A stretch of DNA of 64,000 bases from PFJX01 sp963713085 (GTDB lineage Bacteria; Pseudomonadota; Gammaproteobacteria; Burkholderiales; Thiobacillaceae): NCBI GenBank assembly GCA_963713085.1, contig CAVQKQ010000012.1:62001-126000 (forward strand), read 5' to 3'. The notes beneath the pieces are model-generated. The model ran no database searches. It had not been told where the DNA came from and saw only the letters and a list, made by a program, of their open reading frames with translations. Shown one piece after another: positions 26,360 through 35,859 of the stretch (positions within the stretch are counted from its first letter, which is position 1; every line of letters starts with the position of its first letter). The position numbers and the translations under genes were made by a program.

Positions 26360-26809
26360 CTACTTCTTGCTGCTGATGTAGCGTTCCACGGTCTCCCGGG
26401 TGAGCGCCCCGACGTTGTAGGCCACCATCTTGCCTTGGGGGTTGTAGAGGTAGGTCGTGGGCAGGCCAGTGACCGCCCCGATCTGGGCGGCTATCTTGGC
26501 GTCGCCCAGGATGATCGGATAGGAAACCATCATCTGATCGGCGAATTGCAGGACATCCTGGGGATTGTGGTAATCCATGGCGATACCCAGGACCACGAGG
26601 TTGTTCTTCTTGTTCTCGTGCAGGGCGACCAGATCGGGGATTTCCTGCAGGCAGGGCGGGCACCAGGTAGCCCAGAAATTCACCAGCACCCATTTGCCCT
26701 TGTACTGGGCCAGGGTGTGGGTCTTGCCCTTGCTGTCGGTCAGGGTGAAGGCCTGGGCGGAAGTGGCGATTGCCAGGGTGAGGAGAAACAAGGTCAGGCG
26801 TTTGATCAT
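26360..26809 (-). CDS. TlpA/ResA-like thiol-disulfide oxidoreductase
   Basis: A 149-residue exported or anchored thioredoxin-fold protein with the active site WCPPC (in NFWATWCPPCLQEIP), a signal peptide ending SAQA, and the cis-Pro motif GLPTTYLY. TlpA/ResA proteins reduce periplasmic disulfides, for example during cytochrome c or oxidase maturation. It is paired with the SoxW-like gene 9 bases downstream and lies 36 bases after the YqhA-like gene. Partner proteins cannot be identified from the window. Confidence 0.88.
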   Translation of the reverse strand: MIKRLTLFLLTLAIATSAQAFTLTDSKGKTHTLAQYKGKWVLVNFWATWCPPCLQEIPDLVALHENKKNNLVVLGIAMDYHNPQDVLQFADQMMVSYPIILGDAKIAAQIGAVTGLPTTYLYNPQGKMVAYNVGALTRETVERYISSKK

Positions 26810-26845
26810 GGGAGTTCCTGGGCTGGCATCGACAGATATGACTGG

Positions 26846-27424
26846 CTAATCGGATTTGGGTTCAGCGTGGCCGTTCGCGCGAATGTCCTTGCCGCCATGG
26901 CCGTCGGAGGCGTGGGTAAGGTACAAGGCCAGGCCGATCAGGGCAACGGAGCCCGACAGGTAGAGCAGGTCAAGGGTGGCGTCGACGCGAAGCTTGAGGG
27001 CCATCTCGAAGATGGTGACGATCAGGATCATGATGATCACCTTGGCCAGCCTCTGCTTCAGATCGTCGAGATTCTCGATGACCAGGATGGCGCTGGAGGC
27101 CCGGCTGTTGTTGCGCGCCTCGTCGATGTCGCTGATGAACAGCTCGTACAGACCCAGGCCGAAAATCAGCATGACCGTGGCCAGCAGGTAGCCGTCCACC
27201 ACCTCCACCACGTGGGTAATGGTTTCGTCATGGATGATCTTGCGGTCCGCGCCGGCCAGCGAGGGATCGGCATAATGCAGGATATGACTGATGAGGTAGA
27301 CCACATCGACCGTGGCCATGTAGAAAATGGCGATGGCGGACGCCATGCTGGCGATTACTGCGAAGATGACCACATATCGGCTGCGCCAAAGCATGCCCTC
27401 GAAAACTTTTTCCAGCAGATTCAT
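26846..27424 (-). CDS. YqhA/UPF0114 family membrane protein
   Basis: A 192-residue inner-membrane protein with three or four hydrophobic helices and the UPF0114 pattern (WRSRYVVIFAVIASM near the start, VIENLDDLKQRLAKVIIMIL in the middle). Function unknown in the family. The ATG at 27424 is preferred to that at 27433 because AAGGA lies 8 bases upstream of it and directly abuts the other. It is the first gene of a run continuing with TlpA-like, SoxW-like, TolC-like and adaptor genes. Confidence 0.85.
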   Translation of the reverse strand: MNLLEKVFEGMLWRSRYVVIFAVIASMASAIAIFYMATVDVVYLISHILHYADPSLAGADRKIIHDETITHVVEVVDGYLLATVMLIFGLGLYELFISDIDEARNNSRASSAILVIENLDDLKQRLAKVIIMILIVTIFEMALKLRVDATLDLLYLSGSVALIGLALYLTHASDGHGGKDIRANGHAEPKSD

Positions 27425-27511
27425 CAGAGGCATCCTTGAGGAATGAATAACCCTTTCGGGCCATGGGGGCTGTGAGTAAAATCACCAAGCTTAAACTGGA
27501 GACGGGAAAGC

Positions 27512-29086
27512 ATGCTGCCAAGATACGCGACGGCCCTGCCCGCCCGAGAATCGCCGGGCAATATAAACTTGGAGACGAAGCCCAAGCAAGTTGAGGCTTG
27601 GCTTTCTCGTCTGCCGATGTCCAATCCACCGGAAGCGGCCGAGGAGATGGCGGATTATCTCGCCACCCTGAACCAGTCGGACGTTTCCTATGACATCCGG
27701 ACCAAAGTGGTGGAGCGTCTGGGTCCCGTCGTGGAAGACATCGTCGCGGCCCTTTATGAACAATACGGATCCGTCTCCCTGCCGTTGGCGGCCAAGTCGC
27801 AACGGCAAGCGGAGTTGGCCCAGCGTCTGCTCATGGAAATGGCCAGTGCCTATAAATCGCTGCTGATGGATTGGCTGAAGCGGCGTTTCCATTTGTTCGG
27901 CGGCAACCCGACCCCGCTTTACCTGCAGCGCATCCTGTTATCGTTTCAGGCCGTACTGGAAATAAGCTACGAGACCCATGAGGCTGCCCCGGCGGGCGCA
28001 TGGGTCGATTTGCACCAGACCTTCAATTACGCCCTGCGCAACGGTCTCAAGGACTCGATTCCGGAGGGGGGCGGCAAGATGCTTTCCCTGGAGCAGATTT
28101 ACAAGGCCACTCTGCTCTTGGCCTTGGCAGACCCATACCATTTTCCCCAGACGGAACTGCCTTGGGCCAAGGACATCATCGCCCGATTTTCCAATCTGGC
28201 CAACATTTTCCCTGCCGAGGAGACCGTCAAGGGCCAAGCAGGACTGTTCGTGGTGGAAATCAACACCGATTCACCGCCCAAGCCCATCACACGCGAAATC
28301 CACCCCCTGAACCCGCGCTGGGACCTGTTGTTGAATACCACGGAACTGGCCAAGCATCTGACCATCCTCTCTTCCCATCTGAACAATCCGGATGATCGGA
28401 CCCGGCTGGGTCTTCCCGATGCCGCCCGGGACCCGGCCTATCCCAGCATGCTGCGCAGACTTAAGCTGAACTGGGGTGCATCACTCCAGCGCCAGTCGCA
28501 ACGACGCCGCCATCGGGATGGCAAGGAGTTGGAGATCTGTTTCGGCCTCAAGGCGGTACACCAACTCATCGCGCCTCCGAACAAGGGAGAAACCATTCAT
28601 TACGGCACGGTCAGCCATGACCCGGCGCCCGTCGTGCTGCGCTGCAAGACCGTAAACGACAGCATGGGCGGTCTGGCCCTGGAGAAACAAGACGCCGCGG
28701 GTTCCCAGGTCAGGGTGGGGGATGTGGTCGGCGTGCGCCAGGGCAGTGGCGACTGGGGTGTAGGCTTGGTGCGTTGGTTGCGCGTGCCCAAGCCCGGCGA
28801 GGTGTTCTTCGGGGTACAGCTATTGGCACCGAATGCGTTGGCGGTGCACCTGCGCCGCCAGGATAACGGCCGGCAGTGGCCCGGCCTGCTGCTCATGTCC
28901 AACCAAGTGACCAAGCAGGCCCCCATGCTCCTGGCCCTGCCCGGCTGCTTCATACCCAATCAGGTGGTGGACATCAAAACCGAGAAGGGGAGCGGCAATT
29001 CGCTCAACATCGAGAAACGCCTGGAAGCGACATCTAGCACGGAGGTGTTTCGTTTCTATCACAACGAAGAAGAAAACCTGATCTGA
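27512..29086 (+). CDS. Conserved hypothetical protein, possible C-terminal PilZ-like barrel
   Basis: A 524-residue cytoplasmic protein with no signal peptide or membrane helix. The N-terminal two thirds are helical. The last 150 residues are strand-rich (VRVGDVVGVRQG, WGVGLVRWLRVPKPGEVFFGVQLL) and look like a beta-barrel of PilZ or SH3 type. It converges on the flagellar motD gene, and a c-di-GMP or motility link would fit, but the RxxxR motif expected for c-di-GMP binding cannot be assigned with confidence. I do not recognise a named family. The ATG at 27512 follows GGGAAAG. Confidence 0.65.
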   Translation: MLPRYATALPARESPGNINLETKPKQVEAWLSRLPMSNPPEAAEEMADYLATLNQSDVSYDIRTKVVERLGPVVEDIVAALYEQYGSVSLPLAAKSQRQAELAQRLLMEMASAYKSLLMDWLKRRFHLFGGNPTPLYLQRILLSFQAVLEISYETHEAAPAGAWVDLHQTFNYALRNGLKDSIPEGGGKMLSLEQIYKATLLLALADPYHFPQTELPWAKDIIARFSNLANIFPAEETVKGQAGLFVVEINTDSPPKPITREIHPLNPRWDLLLNTTELAKHLTILSSHLNNPDDRTRLGLPDAARDPAYPSMLRRLKLNWGASLQRQSQRRRHRDGKELEICFGLKAVHQLIAPPNKGETIHYGTVSHDPAPVVLRCKTVNDSMGGLALEKQDAAGSQVRVGDVVGVRQGSGDWGVGLVRWLRVPKPGEVFFGVQLLAPNALAVHLRRQDNGRQWPGLLLMSNQVTKQAPMLLALPGCFIPNQVVDIKTEKGSGNSLNIEKRLEATSSTEVFRFYHNEEENLI

Positions 29087-29096
29087 TCGGTCGAGT

Positions 29097-29948
29097 TCAA
29101 CGGTGGGTCTGGCCGTCGTTTTTCGGTGCGGTACTCCTGGTTGCCTCGGCGGGCTTGGTTTCATCCTGAATGTCTATCTCCCGCACGGCCCCTTCCGCTT
29201 CATTGAGGATCAGGACATTGACGCGCCGGTTCCGGCTGCGGCCATCCGCGGTGGCATTGGTGTCCACCGGACGATTGTCTGCGTAGCCGATGGCCACCAT
29301 GCGCGAGGCGGGCACCCCCAGCTCGGAAAACAGCCGGACCACGCTGCCAGCCCGGGCCGATGAAAGCTCCCAGTTGGATGGAAATGCCGGGCTGTTGATG
29401 GGCACGTTGTCGGTGTGGCCTTCCACCTGAATCGAGTTGTCCACGCCTTTCAGCACATTGGCCACGGCCGACAGCGTTTCCAGGGATTGGGGCTGCAATC
29501 GCGCCTCGCCGCTGTTGAACAGCACGCTGGCGTTGATTTCCACGGTCACCCCACGGGGCGACTGGGTAACTCGTACCTGACCGTTCTTGATCAGGGTCTG
29601 CATGGCATCGAGGACGTTCTTTGCGACCTTTTTCATGCGTTCGGCGGCCTGTTGCCGCTGCTGCGCCTCCTGGGGATGGGGCTGGGTGATCGTCTTGCCG
29701 ATGGGCTTGCCGGTCCCCTGGAGAATTTCAGGTTGCTTGCTGGCCATCTGAATCAGCTTGTCGGACGACGGGGATTCCTTAAAGGCGCTGATCAGGGAGT
29801 CGGACAGCACCCGGTACTTGCCCTCGTTGACGGAGGACAGGGCGTACATCACCACGAAGAAGGCGAACAGGAGGGTGATGAAATCGGCGTAGGACACCAG
29901 CCAACGGTCATGATTCTCGCGGTCCTGGTAGAATTTCTTGCGCGCCAT
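29097..29948 (-). CDS. motD: Flagellar motor stator protein MotD (MotB family)
   Basis: A 283-residue MotB-like protein. One N-terminal membrane helix carries the proton-binding Asp (RWLVSYADFITLLFAFFVVM), with a plug/linker and an OmpA-like peptidoglycan-binding domain (VEGHTDNVPIN, SSARAGSVVRLF). With MotC it forms a second type of stator found in Pseudomonas and many betaproteobacteria. It is the last gene of the flhB-to-motD operon, 77 bases after motC. Confidence 0.93.
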   Translation of the reverse strand: MARKKFYQDRENHDRWLVSYADFITLLFAFFVVMYALSSVNEGKYRVLSDSLISAFKESPSSDKLIQMASKQPEILQGTGKPIGKTITQPHPQEAQQRQQAAERMKKVAKNVLDAMQTLIKNGQVRVTQSPRGVTVEINASVLFNSGEARLQPQSLETLSAVANVLKGVDNSIQVEGHTDNVPINSPAFPSNWELSSARAGSVVRLFSELGVPASRMVAIGYADNRPVDTNATADGRSRNRRVNVLILNEAEGAVREIDIQDETKPAEATRSTAPKNDGQTHR

Positions 29949-30025
29949 GGCGAGCGATGTTCAGGGGGCCGGGGCGGGCAGGCCAGGGAAATGGAAGGCG
30001 GCAACGGCCCCGGTCGCAGTGCTCC

Positions 30026-30766
30026 TCATGCCAGGTAACCCTGAAGCTTGGCCTCGATCACGCGTGGATTCTCGCCGTTAGCGATGGCCACGATGCCCTG
30101 GATGAACAGTTCCTTGTTGGCCACCTGCCGGCCGACCCAATAGCGTAGTTTGTTGGCGATGGGTATGAACAGCAGGTTGGCCCCCCCGACACCGTAGATG
30201 GTCGCGACGAAGGCAACCGCGATGCCCGCCCCCAGTTTGGAGGGGTCGGAAAGGTTCTCCATCACGTGTATCAGGCCCAGCACCGCACCCAGGATGCCGA
30301 TGGTGGGGGAGTAGCCTCCCGCCGCCATCCAGATCCTGGCGGCCTCCAGGGTATGTTGTTCGTATGCCTGCAGATCGAGTTCCAGGGTTTCCCGCAACAC
30401 CTCGGGCTCGGCGCCGTCCACCAACATCTGCAAGCCGCGACGGTGGAACAGCTCCGGTTGTTGCTCGATGAATGGCTCCAGGGCCAGCAGGCCGCCTCGG
30501 CGGGCCTGCTGGCTCCAGGACAACAGCATGTCCAGGGTATCCTTCGGCGTGATCCGTGGGGGCTGAATCACCCAGCGGAGCAGATTGAGGCCGTCCAGAA
30601 ACACCTTCAGGCTGCTTTGCAGCATGACAGCCCCGAGGGTGCCGCCGATCACGATCATGAAGGCTGTGAATTGCATCAGGGAGCCGACATTCCCGCCTTC
30701 CAGGAACTGGCCCACCAGGATCGCGGATACCCCGATGCCGATGCCGATGATGCTGATCACATCCAT
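30026..30766 (-). CDS. motC: Flagellar motor stator protein MotC (MotA family)
   Basis: A 246-residue MotA/ExbB-family membrane protein with four membrane helices. The signature region (AGGYSPTIGILGAVLGLIHVM, VAFVATIYGVGGANLLF) contains the conserved Pro residues that couple ion flow to torque. It pairs with MotD downstream. It begins 15 bases after the fliA stop, in the standard flhF-flhG-fliA-motC-motD order. Confidence 0.94.
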   Translation of the reverse strand: MDVISIIGIGIGVSAILVGQFLEGGNVGSLMQFTAFMIVIGGTLGAVMLQSSLKVFLDGLNLLRWVIQPPRITPKDTLDMLLSWSQQARRGGLLALEPFIEQQPELFHRRGLQMLVDGAEPEVLRETLELDLQAYEQHTLEAARIWMAAGGYSPTIGILGAVLGLIHVMENLSDPSKLGAGIAVAFVATIYGVGGANLLFIPIANKLRYWVGRQVANKELFIQGIVAIANGENPRVIEAKLQGYLA

Positions 30767-30781
30767 GGCGGGATAGGTTCC

Positions 30782-31507
30782 TCAATCCTGGCCGGCGGAC
30801 CAATCCCGCAGCCGGCCGCGCAGGCGGGCGATTGCCTGGCTGTGCAACTGGCAGACGCGTGATTCTGAAACGCCAAGAACCGCACCGATCTCCTTGAAAT
30901 TCATGTCCTGTTCGTAATACATGCCCATGAGTTGTTTCTCCCTCTCGGGGAGTATGGAAACGGCCTGGGCCAGGGCGCCCTTGAAGTGGTGGGTCGCGAG
31001 GATGTCGAATGGACCGTGGGTGGTGTGGTCCGCGAAGCGCTCGAGGAAGTTGTCCCCGTCCGATTCGTGCAGGTCCTCGTAGTAAATCAGCTGGGCACCG
31101 CGCGCGTCGCTGAGCAACTCGAAATAAGCCTGGATCTGCATGCCCATCTCCTCGGCGATTTCCTGCTCGGACGGGGGGCGTTGATGGCGTTGCTGCAGCA
31201 CGTGGATGGCTTGCTCTATCTGCCGGCCGGCCTTGCGCACGTTGCGCGAGGCCCAGTCCGCATCCCTCAGTTCGTCCAACATGGCGCCACGCACACGCTG
31301 GGTGGCATAGGTTTCGAAATGGGCGCCCTGCTCGTCGTCGAAGCGCTCCACCGCGTCCAGTAGTCCCATGAGTCCGGCCTGCACCAGATCATCCACTTCC
31401 ACGCAGGCCGGCAGGCGCGTCATCATGTGGTAGGCGATGCGCTTTACCAGGGGCAGATAGGTGCGCACCAAGGCGTCTCTATCGGTATCCGCCGCCACGC
31501 TCAACAT
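30782..31507 (-). CDS. fliA: Flagellar sigma factor FliA (sigma-28)
   Basis: A 241-residue sigma-28. Region 2 (YLPLVKRIAYHMMTRLP, DLVQAGLMGLLDAVERFD), region 3 and region 4 (ILPEREKQLMGMYYEQDMNFKEIG, SESRVCQLHSQAIARLR) are all intact. It directs transcription of late flagellar, motor and chemotaxis genes and is held by FlgM until hook completion. Its ATG overlaps the flhG stop by 7 bases. Confidence 0.95.
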   Translation of the reverse strand: MLSVAADTDRDALVRTYLPLVKRIAYHMMTRLPACVEVDDLVQAGLMGLLDAVERFDDEQGAHFETYATQRVRGAMLDELRDADWASRNVRKAGRQIEQAIHVLQQRHQRPPSEQEIAEEMGMQIQAYFELLSDARGAQLIYYEDLHESDGDNFLERFADHTTHGPFDILATHHFKGALAQAVSILPEREKQLMGMYYEQDMNFKEIGAVLGVSESRVCQLHSQAIARLRGRLRDWSAGQD

Positions 31508-32343
31508 TTTCGGTTCTTCTTGTTGGCCGACTCAGCGCTCATCCGGCTGAACAGCCACATGCGTTGCCAATATTGCCCGAAGCTCACCATCTCGGCCGCG
31601 GGGGTGGCGGACAGGGTTTCGGCCAACAAGCCCTGCAATGCCGGATCGGCCACCGACTGGGAACCGGAGCCCCTGAGCCGGGGCAAGGTACCCAGGTATC
31701 CGGGCACTACCCCGAGAAACCTTTCCGCCGTTTCCCGCAGCGAAGTGAACAAAGGTTGCGCGGCATCCGGTTCCACCCCCTCCACCAGCACCCACCAGTT
31801 TCCGCCCGCCCAGGCCTGGCAGGCCGCCTTCAGGATGGCATAGCTGTTCGCCAGATGGGTCTTCGCGCCGGGCAGCACCAGTACCTTGATGCCGGCGGTC
31901 TGCGCCAGGGTGGTCCCGTCCCGGACGCTGCGGCCATTCAGAATCATCCACTCGGGCTCGTCATCACGCCAATCGTCGGTCATCTCCAGCAAGTCCTGTT
32001 CCGACCAGGCGGCAAGCAGGTTGACGCCTTCCTGGGCCGACAGCAGCTTGATGCTTTCACCCGCGGGAATGACCGCATCCATGGGACGTCGCTGGGGCAG
32101 GTCGGCGAGGGATCGGCGCGCCAGCAAACCCAGGGTACTGCCGACGTTGTAGGGGGGGCGGTCCTCGTCCAGTATCAGCACCCGGTCGCCGCGTCGGCTG
32201 AGACCCTGCGCGATGGCCAAGCTGGCGCGGGCGTTGCGGCGCGGGTCCGGGCCAAGCACCCCGACGGCGTGAAACGCCGGCTCGGCCGAAAACAGCCGGC
32301 GCAGGCCGGTGGCCTGATCGAGGGGTTCAACCAGCTGGACCAC
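31501..32343 (-). CDS. flhG: FlhG/FleN-like MinD-family protein with degenerate P-loop
   Basis: A 280-residue protein in the flhG position between flhF and fliA. It keeps the MinD/ParA outline (VLILDEDRPPYNVGSTLGL corresponds to the LLLDADLGLANVDxLLGL switch region) but the deviant Walker A KGGxGKT is replaced by GPDPRRNAR (residues 31-39), with no lysine. ATP-driven dimerisation as in FlhG therefore looks unlikely. The GTG start at 32343 lies 17 bases inside the end of flhF. It may act as a non-hydrolysing regulator of FlhF or of flagellar number; that is inference. Confidence 0.8.
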   Translation of the reverse strand: MVQLVEPLDQATGLRRLFSAEPAFHAVGVLGPDPRRNARASLAIAQGLSRRGDRVLILDEDRPPYNVGSTLGLLARRSLADLPQRRPMDAVIPAGESIKLLSAQEGVNLLAAWSEQDLLEMTDDWRDDEPEWMILNGRSVRDGTTLAQTAGIKVLVLPGAKTHLANSYAILKAACQAWAGGNWWVLVEGVEPDAAQPLFTSLRETAERFLGVVPGYLGTLPRLRGSGSQSVADPALQGLLAETLSATPAAEMVSFGQYWQRMWLFSRMSAESANKKNRKC

Positions 32344-33787
32344 TTACCCCTCCAGCCAGTTCGGAGATGGTGGTGTTTTGCTGGGCGGCCGCCAACAGCA
32401 GCGGGTAATCCCCTTCATCCTGAGTGAAGGGCGATTCCGGCTGGTTGACCCGGAAGGCCCGGTCGGCCAGATAAGTGGCATTGGCAAGGTGCAGGTCTTC
32501 CGGCACGCGTTGACCGTTGGTGACGAAATGCACCGGCAGCTCGTGGCGGATGGCCACATCCAGGACCGGACCGTAGGTGAGGGCTTCGTCGATCTTGGTC
32601 AGGATGCAGCCGATCAGACCCGGTCCGCTGTAGGCCCGGGCCACTTCCTCCAGGGTCATGCCCTGGCTGGGGGCGCCCAGCAGCAGCAGGCGATTGACGT
32701 TGCGTGCCTCGCCGGAAAGCAGGGCGACCTGTTCGGCCACGCGCTTGTCCCGCTGGCTCATGCCCACGGTGTCGATTAGCACCAGATGGCGGCCGGCCAG
32801 GTCGGACAGGGTCAGTTCCAGGTCGTTCTCGTCCCGCACCGCGAACACTGGGGTGCCCAGGATACGCCCGTAGATGCGCAGTTGGTCCTGGGCGCCGATC
32901 CGGTAGGTATCGGTGGTGACCAAGGCAACCTTGGATGCGCCATGCCTCAGCACGGCCCGGGCGGCGAGCTTGGCCACAGTGGTGGTCTTGCCCACGCCGG
33001 TGGGCCCCACCAGGGCATAGACGCCGCCCCGTTCGATGATGTCGGTCTCCGCGCTGGCGATCTTGAGGTTGTGGGCCACGGTGGATTTGAGCCACTTCAG
33101 TGCCCGGGCCAGGTCGGCCTCGTCCTGGGGTAGACGGTCCAGCAGCTGGCGCGAGAAGGCGGCGGAAAATCCGGCGGCGAGCAGGCGTTTCATGGCCTCG
33201 GCCCGCATCGGGTCGCGCCGGGTCATGTCGTTCCAGGCGAAACCCGCCAGTTGGCCTTCCACCAAGCCGCGCAACAGCCGGACCTCCCGGGTCAGCTCGT
33301 CCACCGGGGTGAAAGCCTGCCGGGTGTCGGCTTGCTCAGTGGCAGAGGGGGGCACGTCGGCATGCGTGGCCTGGGCCGGCCGGGTTGGTCGCGCGGGTTG
33401 CTGGTCGCTACCGCCGGCGTGGCGAGACGGGGATGGACGGATCAGGCTCGCTTCCCTGTGGGCGAGGTAATCAGTCAAGCTGGCCAGGCTTGGATCGCCC
33501 GGGTCGGCCTGGCCATTGTCAGGGCGTTGGCGTTGGGCGGCCGGCGAGGGCTCGGCCGCGACGGTCTGGGCGGGACGGCCGGCCTGCGCCGGCCGTTTGT
33601 CCGGCGCGCTCCAAAGGGTGGGTTCCGCTTGGGAGGTCAGAGAGGCCATGTCCAGGTCGGCCACGGCGATGATTTCCACGCCCCCGGCCACCTGGCGGTT
33701 GGAGAGGATGATGGCGTTGGCCCCAAGGGCATCCCGCACTTGCCGCAATGCGTCGCGGGTGGATTGGGCATGGAATTTCTTGATCAT
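32327..33787 (-). CDS. flhF: Flagellar biosynthesis GTPase FlhF
   Basis: A 486-residue SRP-type GTPase: N-terminal basic region (MIKKFHAQSTRDAL), a long Pro/Ala/Gln-rich linker (about 60-150), then NG domains with G1 GPTGVGKTTTVAKLA, G2 TTDTYRIGA and G3 LVLIDTVGMSQRD. FlhF recruits early flagellar components to the pole and sets flagellum position and number with FlhG. It overlaps flhA (ATGA) and flhG. Confidence 0.94.
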   Translation of the reverse strand: MIKKFHAQSTRDALRQVRDALGANAIILSNRQVAGGVEIIAVADLDMASLTSQAEPTLWSAPDKRPAQAGRPAQTVAAEPSPAAQRQRPDNGQADPGDPSLASLTDYLAHREASLIRPSPSRHAGGSDQQPARPTRPAQATHADVPPSATEQADTRQAFTPVDELTREVRLLRGLVEGQLAGFAWNDMTRRDPMRAEAMKRLLAAGFSAAFSRQLLDRLPQDEADLARALKWLKSTVAHNLKIASAETDIIERGGVYALVGPTGVGKTTTVAKLAARAVLRHGASKVALVTTDTYRIGAQDQLRIYGRILGTPVFAVRDENDLELTLSDLAGRHLVLIDTVGMSQRDKRVAEQVALLSGEARNVNRLLLLGAPSQGMTLEEVARAYSGPGLIGCILTKIDEALTYGPVLDVAIRHELPVHFVTNGQRVPEDLHLANATYLADRAFRVNQPESPFTQDEGDYPLLLAAAQQNTTISELAGGVSGPAG

Positions 33788-35859
33788 GCGCCGCTACCGA
33801 TCAGGGAAACGATACGAATGGATTTTCCGTCAGGCACTTCCGAGTGGGACAGCACATGAAGGCCGGGGGCGGATCGGCGCAGAAAGCGCGCCAGTACGGG
33901 ACGGATGGCGGGTGGGGACAGCAGTACCGCGGGCATTCCCGCAGCCTCCTGTCGCTCTACGGCCTGCACCGTTTCCCGCACCAGCCGTTCGGCGAGTCCG
34001 GGCTCCAGTCCAACCCCCGCTTCGCTGCGGGAGGCCAGGGCCTGCATCAGAATGTGCTCGAGGTTAGGCTCCAAAGCCATCACCGGCAATTCCTGCGCTC
34101 CTCCAAAGGTTTCATGGATGATAGCACGGCCCAAAGCGGTTCTGACCGCCGCCGTAAGGTCGTCCGCGTCCTGGGTTTTGGCGACGTGTTCGGCCAGGCA
34201 TTCCAGGATGGAGCGCATGTCCCGGATATGGACCTGCTCCTCCAGCAGGTTCTGCAGCACTTTCTGGATCGTGCCGACGGGCAGGGCCTTGGGGGTGAGG
34301 TCCTCCACCAGTTTGGGATGCTGTTTGGCCACGTGGTCCAGCAATTGCTGTGTCTCTTCCCGACCCAGCAATTCGGGGGCGTGTTCGTTGATGATCTTGG
34401 TGAGGTGGGTGGCCACCACCGTGCCTGTGTCCACCACGGTGTAGCCGTAGGTCTGGGCCAGGTCGCGCTGGTTGGCGTCCACCCAGACCGCCGGCAGGCC
34501 GTAAGCCGGGTCCACCGCCGGCTGGCCCTGGACCGTGCCCAGCACCCGGCCGGGATTGATCGCCAGGAACTTGCCGGCCACCGCCTCCCCTTCCGCCACA
34601 GTGACCCCCTTCAGGGTCACCCGGTAGGCGTTGGGCTTGAGTTGCAAGTTGTCGCGGATGTGCACGGCGGGCACCAGGAAGCCCAGGTCCTGGGCGATCT
34701 TCTTGCGGATACCGCGGATGCGGCGCAACAGCTCACCGTCCTGGTTCTTGTCCACCAGGGGTACCAGCCGGTAGCCCACTTCCAGGCCCAGACGGTCCAC
34801 CGGCGCCACATCGTGCCAGCCCACGTCCAGGCTTTCCTCCGGCGGGGCCGGGATTTCCTCCACCCTGGCCAGGGCCGCCTCGGTCTGCCGGCGCTGGATC
34901 AGCCAGTAGCCGCCGCCGGCCAGGAGGCTGCCGACCAGGAGGAAGGCGAAATGGGGCATGCCGGGGATCAGCCCCATGAGGGCCAGGATGCCGGCGGCCA
35001 TGAACAGGGTCTGGGGGCGTCCGAACATCTGCCCGGTGAGTTGCTCGCTCAGGTCCTGTTCGCTGGACACCCGGGATACGACGATGCCCGCCGCGGTGGA
35101 GATCACCAGGGCCGGAATCTGGGCCACCAGGCCGTCGCCGATGGTGAGCAGGGTGTAGTTGTTGGCGGCGGTGGCGAGGCTCAGGTCGTGCTGTACCACG
35201 CCGACGATGAGGCCGCCGATGATGTTGATCAGCATGATGACGATGCCCGCCACGGCATCCCCCCGGACGAATTTGGAGGCGCCGTCCATGGAACCGTAGA
35301 AGTCCGCCTCCTGGGCCACCTCGGCCCGACGCCGCCTGGCCTCGTCCTCGCCGATCAGGCCGGCGTTCAGGTCGGCGTCGATGGCCATCTGCTTGCCCGG
35401 CATGGCGTCCAGGGTGAAACGCGCGGACACCTCGGCGATGCGGCCCGAGCCCTTGGTGATGACCACGAAGTTGATCACCACCAGGATGATGAACACCACC
35501 AGGCCCACCGTGTAGTTGCCCCCCACCAGGAAATGGCCGAAGGCCTCGATCACCTTGCCGGCGGCGTCGGGGCCGGTATGGCCCCGCAGCAGCACTACCC
35601 GGGTGGAGGCCACGTTGAGGGAAAGGCGCAGCAGGGTGGTCAGCAGCAGCACCGTGGGAAACACCGAGAACTCCAGGGGTTTCATGGTGTACAGGCTGAT
35701 CAGCAGCACGATCATCGCCAGGGCGATGTTGAAGGTGAACAGCAGGTCCAGCAGGAATGGCGGCAGGGGCAGGATCATCATGCCCAGCACCATCACCACC
35801 AGCAGCGGCGCGGCCATTTTTTGCCACTGCATGCCGCGCATCGCGATCGCGTCCGCCAT
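33784..35859 (-). CDS. flhA: Flagellar export apparatus protein FlhA
   Basis: A 691-residue core component of the flagellar type III export gate. It has eight N-terminal membrane helices, the FHIPEP-type loop region (TKGSGRIAEVSARFTLDAMP, GKQMAIDADLNAGLI) and a large cytoplasmic domain that docks chaperone-substrate complexes. The start codon overlaps the flhB stop by one base and the stop overlaps the flhF start, so the genes are tightly coupled. Confidence 0.96.
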   Translation of the reverse strand: MADAIAMRGMQWQKMAAPLLVVMVLGMMILPLPPFLLDLLFTFNIALAMIVLLISLYTMKPLEFSVFPTVLLLTTLLRLSLNVASTRVVLLRGHTGPDAAGKVIEAFGHFLVGGNYTVGLVVFIILVVINFVVITKGSGRIAEVSARFTLDAMPGKQMAIDADLNAGLIGEDEARRRRAEVAQEADFYGSMDGASKFVRGDAVAGIVIMLINIIGGLIVGVVQHDLSLATAANNYTLLTIGDGLVAQIPALVISTAAGIVVSRVSSEQDLSEQLTGQMFGRPQTLFMAAGILALMGLIPGMPHFAFLLVGSLLAGGGYWLIQRRQTEAALARVEEIPAPPEESLDVGWHDVAPVDRLGLEVGYRLVPLVDKNQDGELLRRIRGIRKKIAQDLGFLVPAVHIRDNLQLKPNAYRVTLKGVTVAEGEAVAGKFLAINPGRVLGTVQGQPAVDPAYGLPAVWVDANQRDLAQTYGYTVVDTGTVVATHLTKIINEHAPELLGREETQQLLDHVAKQHPKLVEDLTPKALPVGTIQKVLQNLLEEQVHIRDMRSILECLAEHVAKTQDADDLTAAVRTALGRAIIHETFGGAQELPVMALEPNLEHILMQALASRSEAGVGLEPGLAERLVRETVQAVERQEAAGMPAVLLSPPAIRPVLARFLRRSAPGLHVLSHSEVPDGKSIRIVSLIGSGA

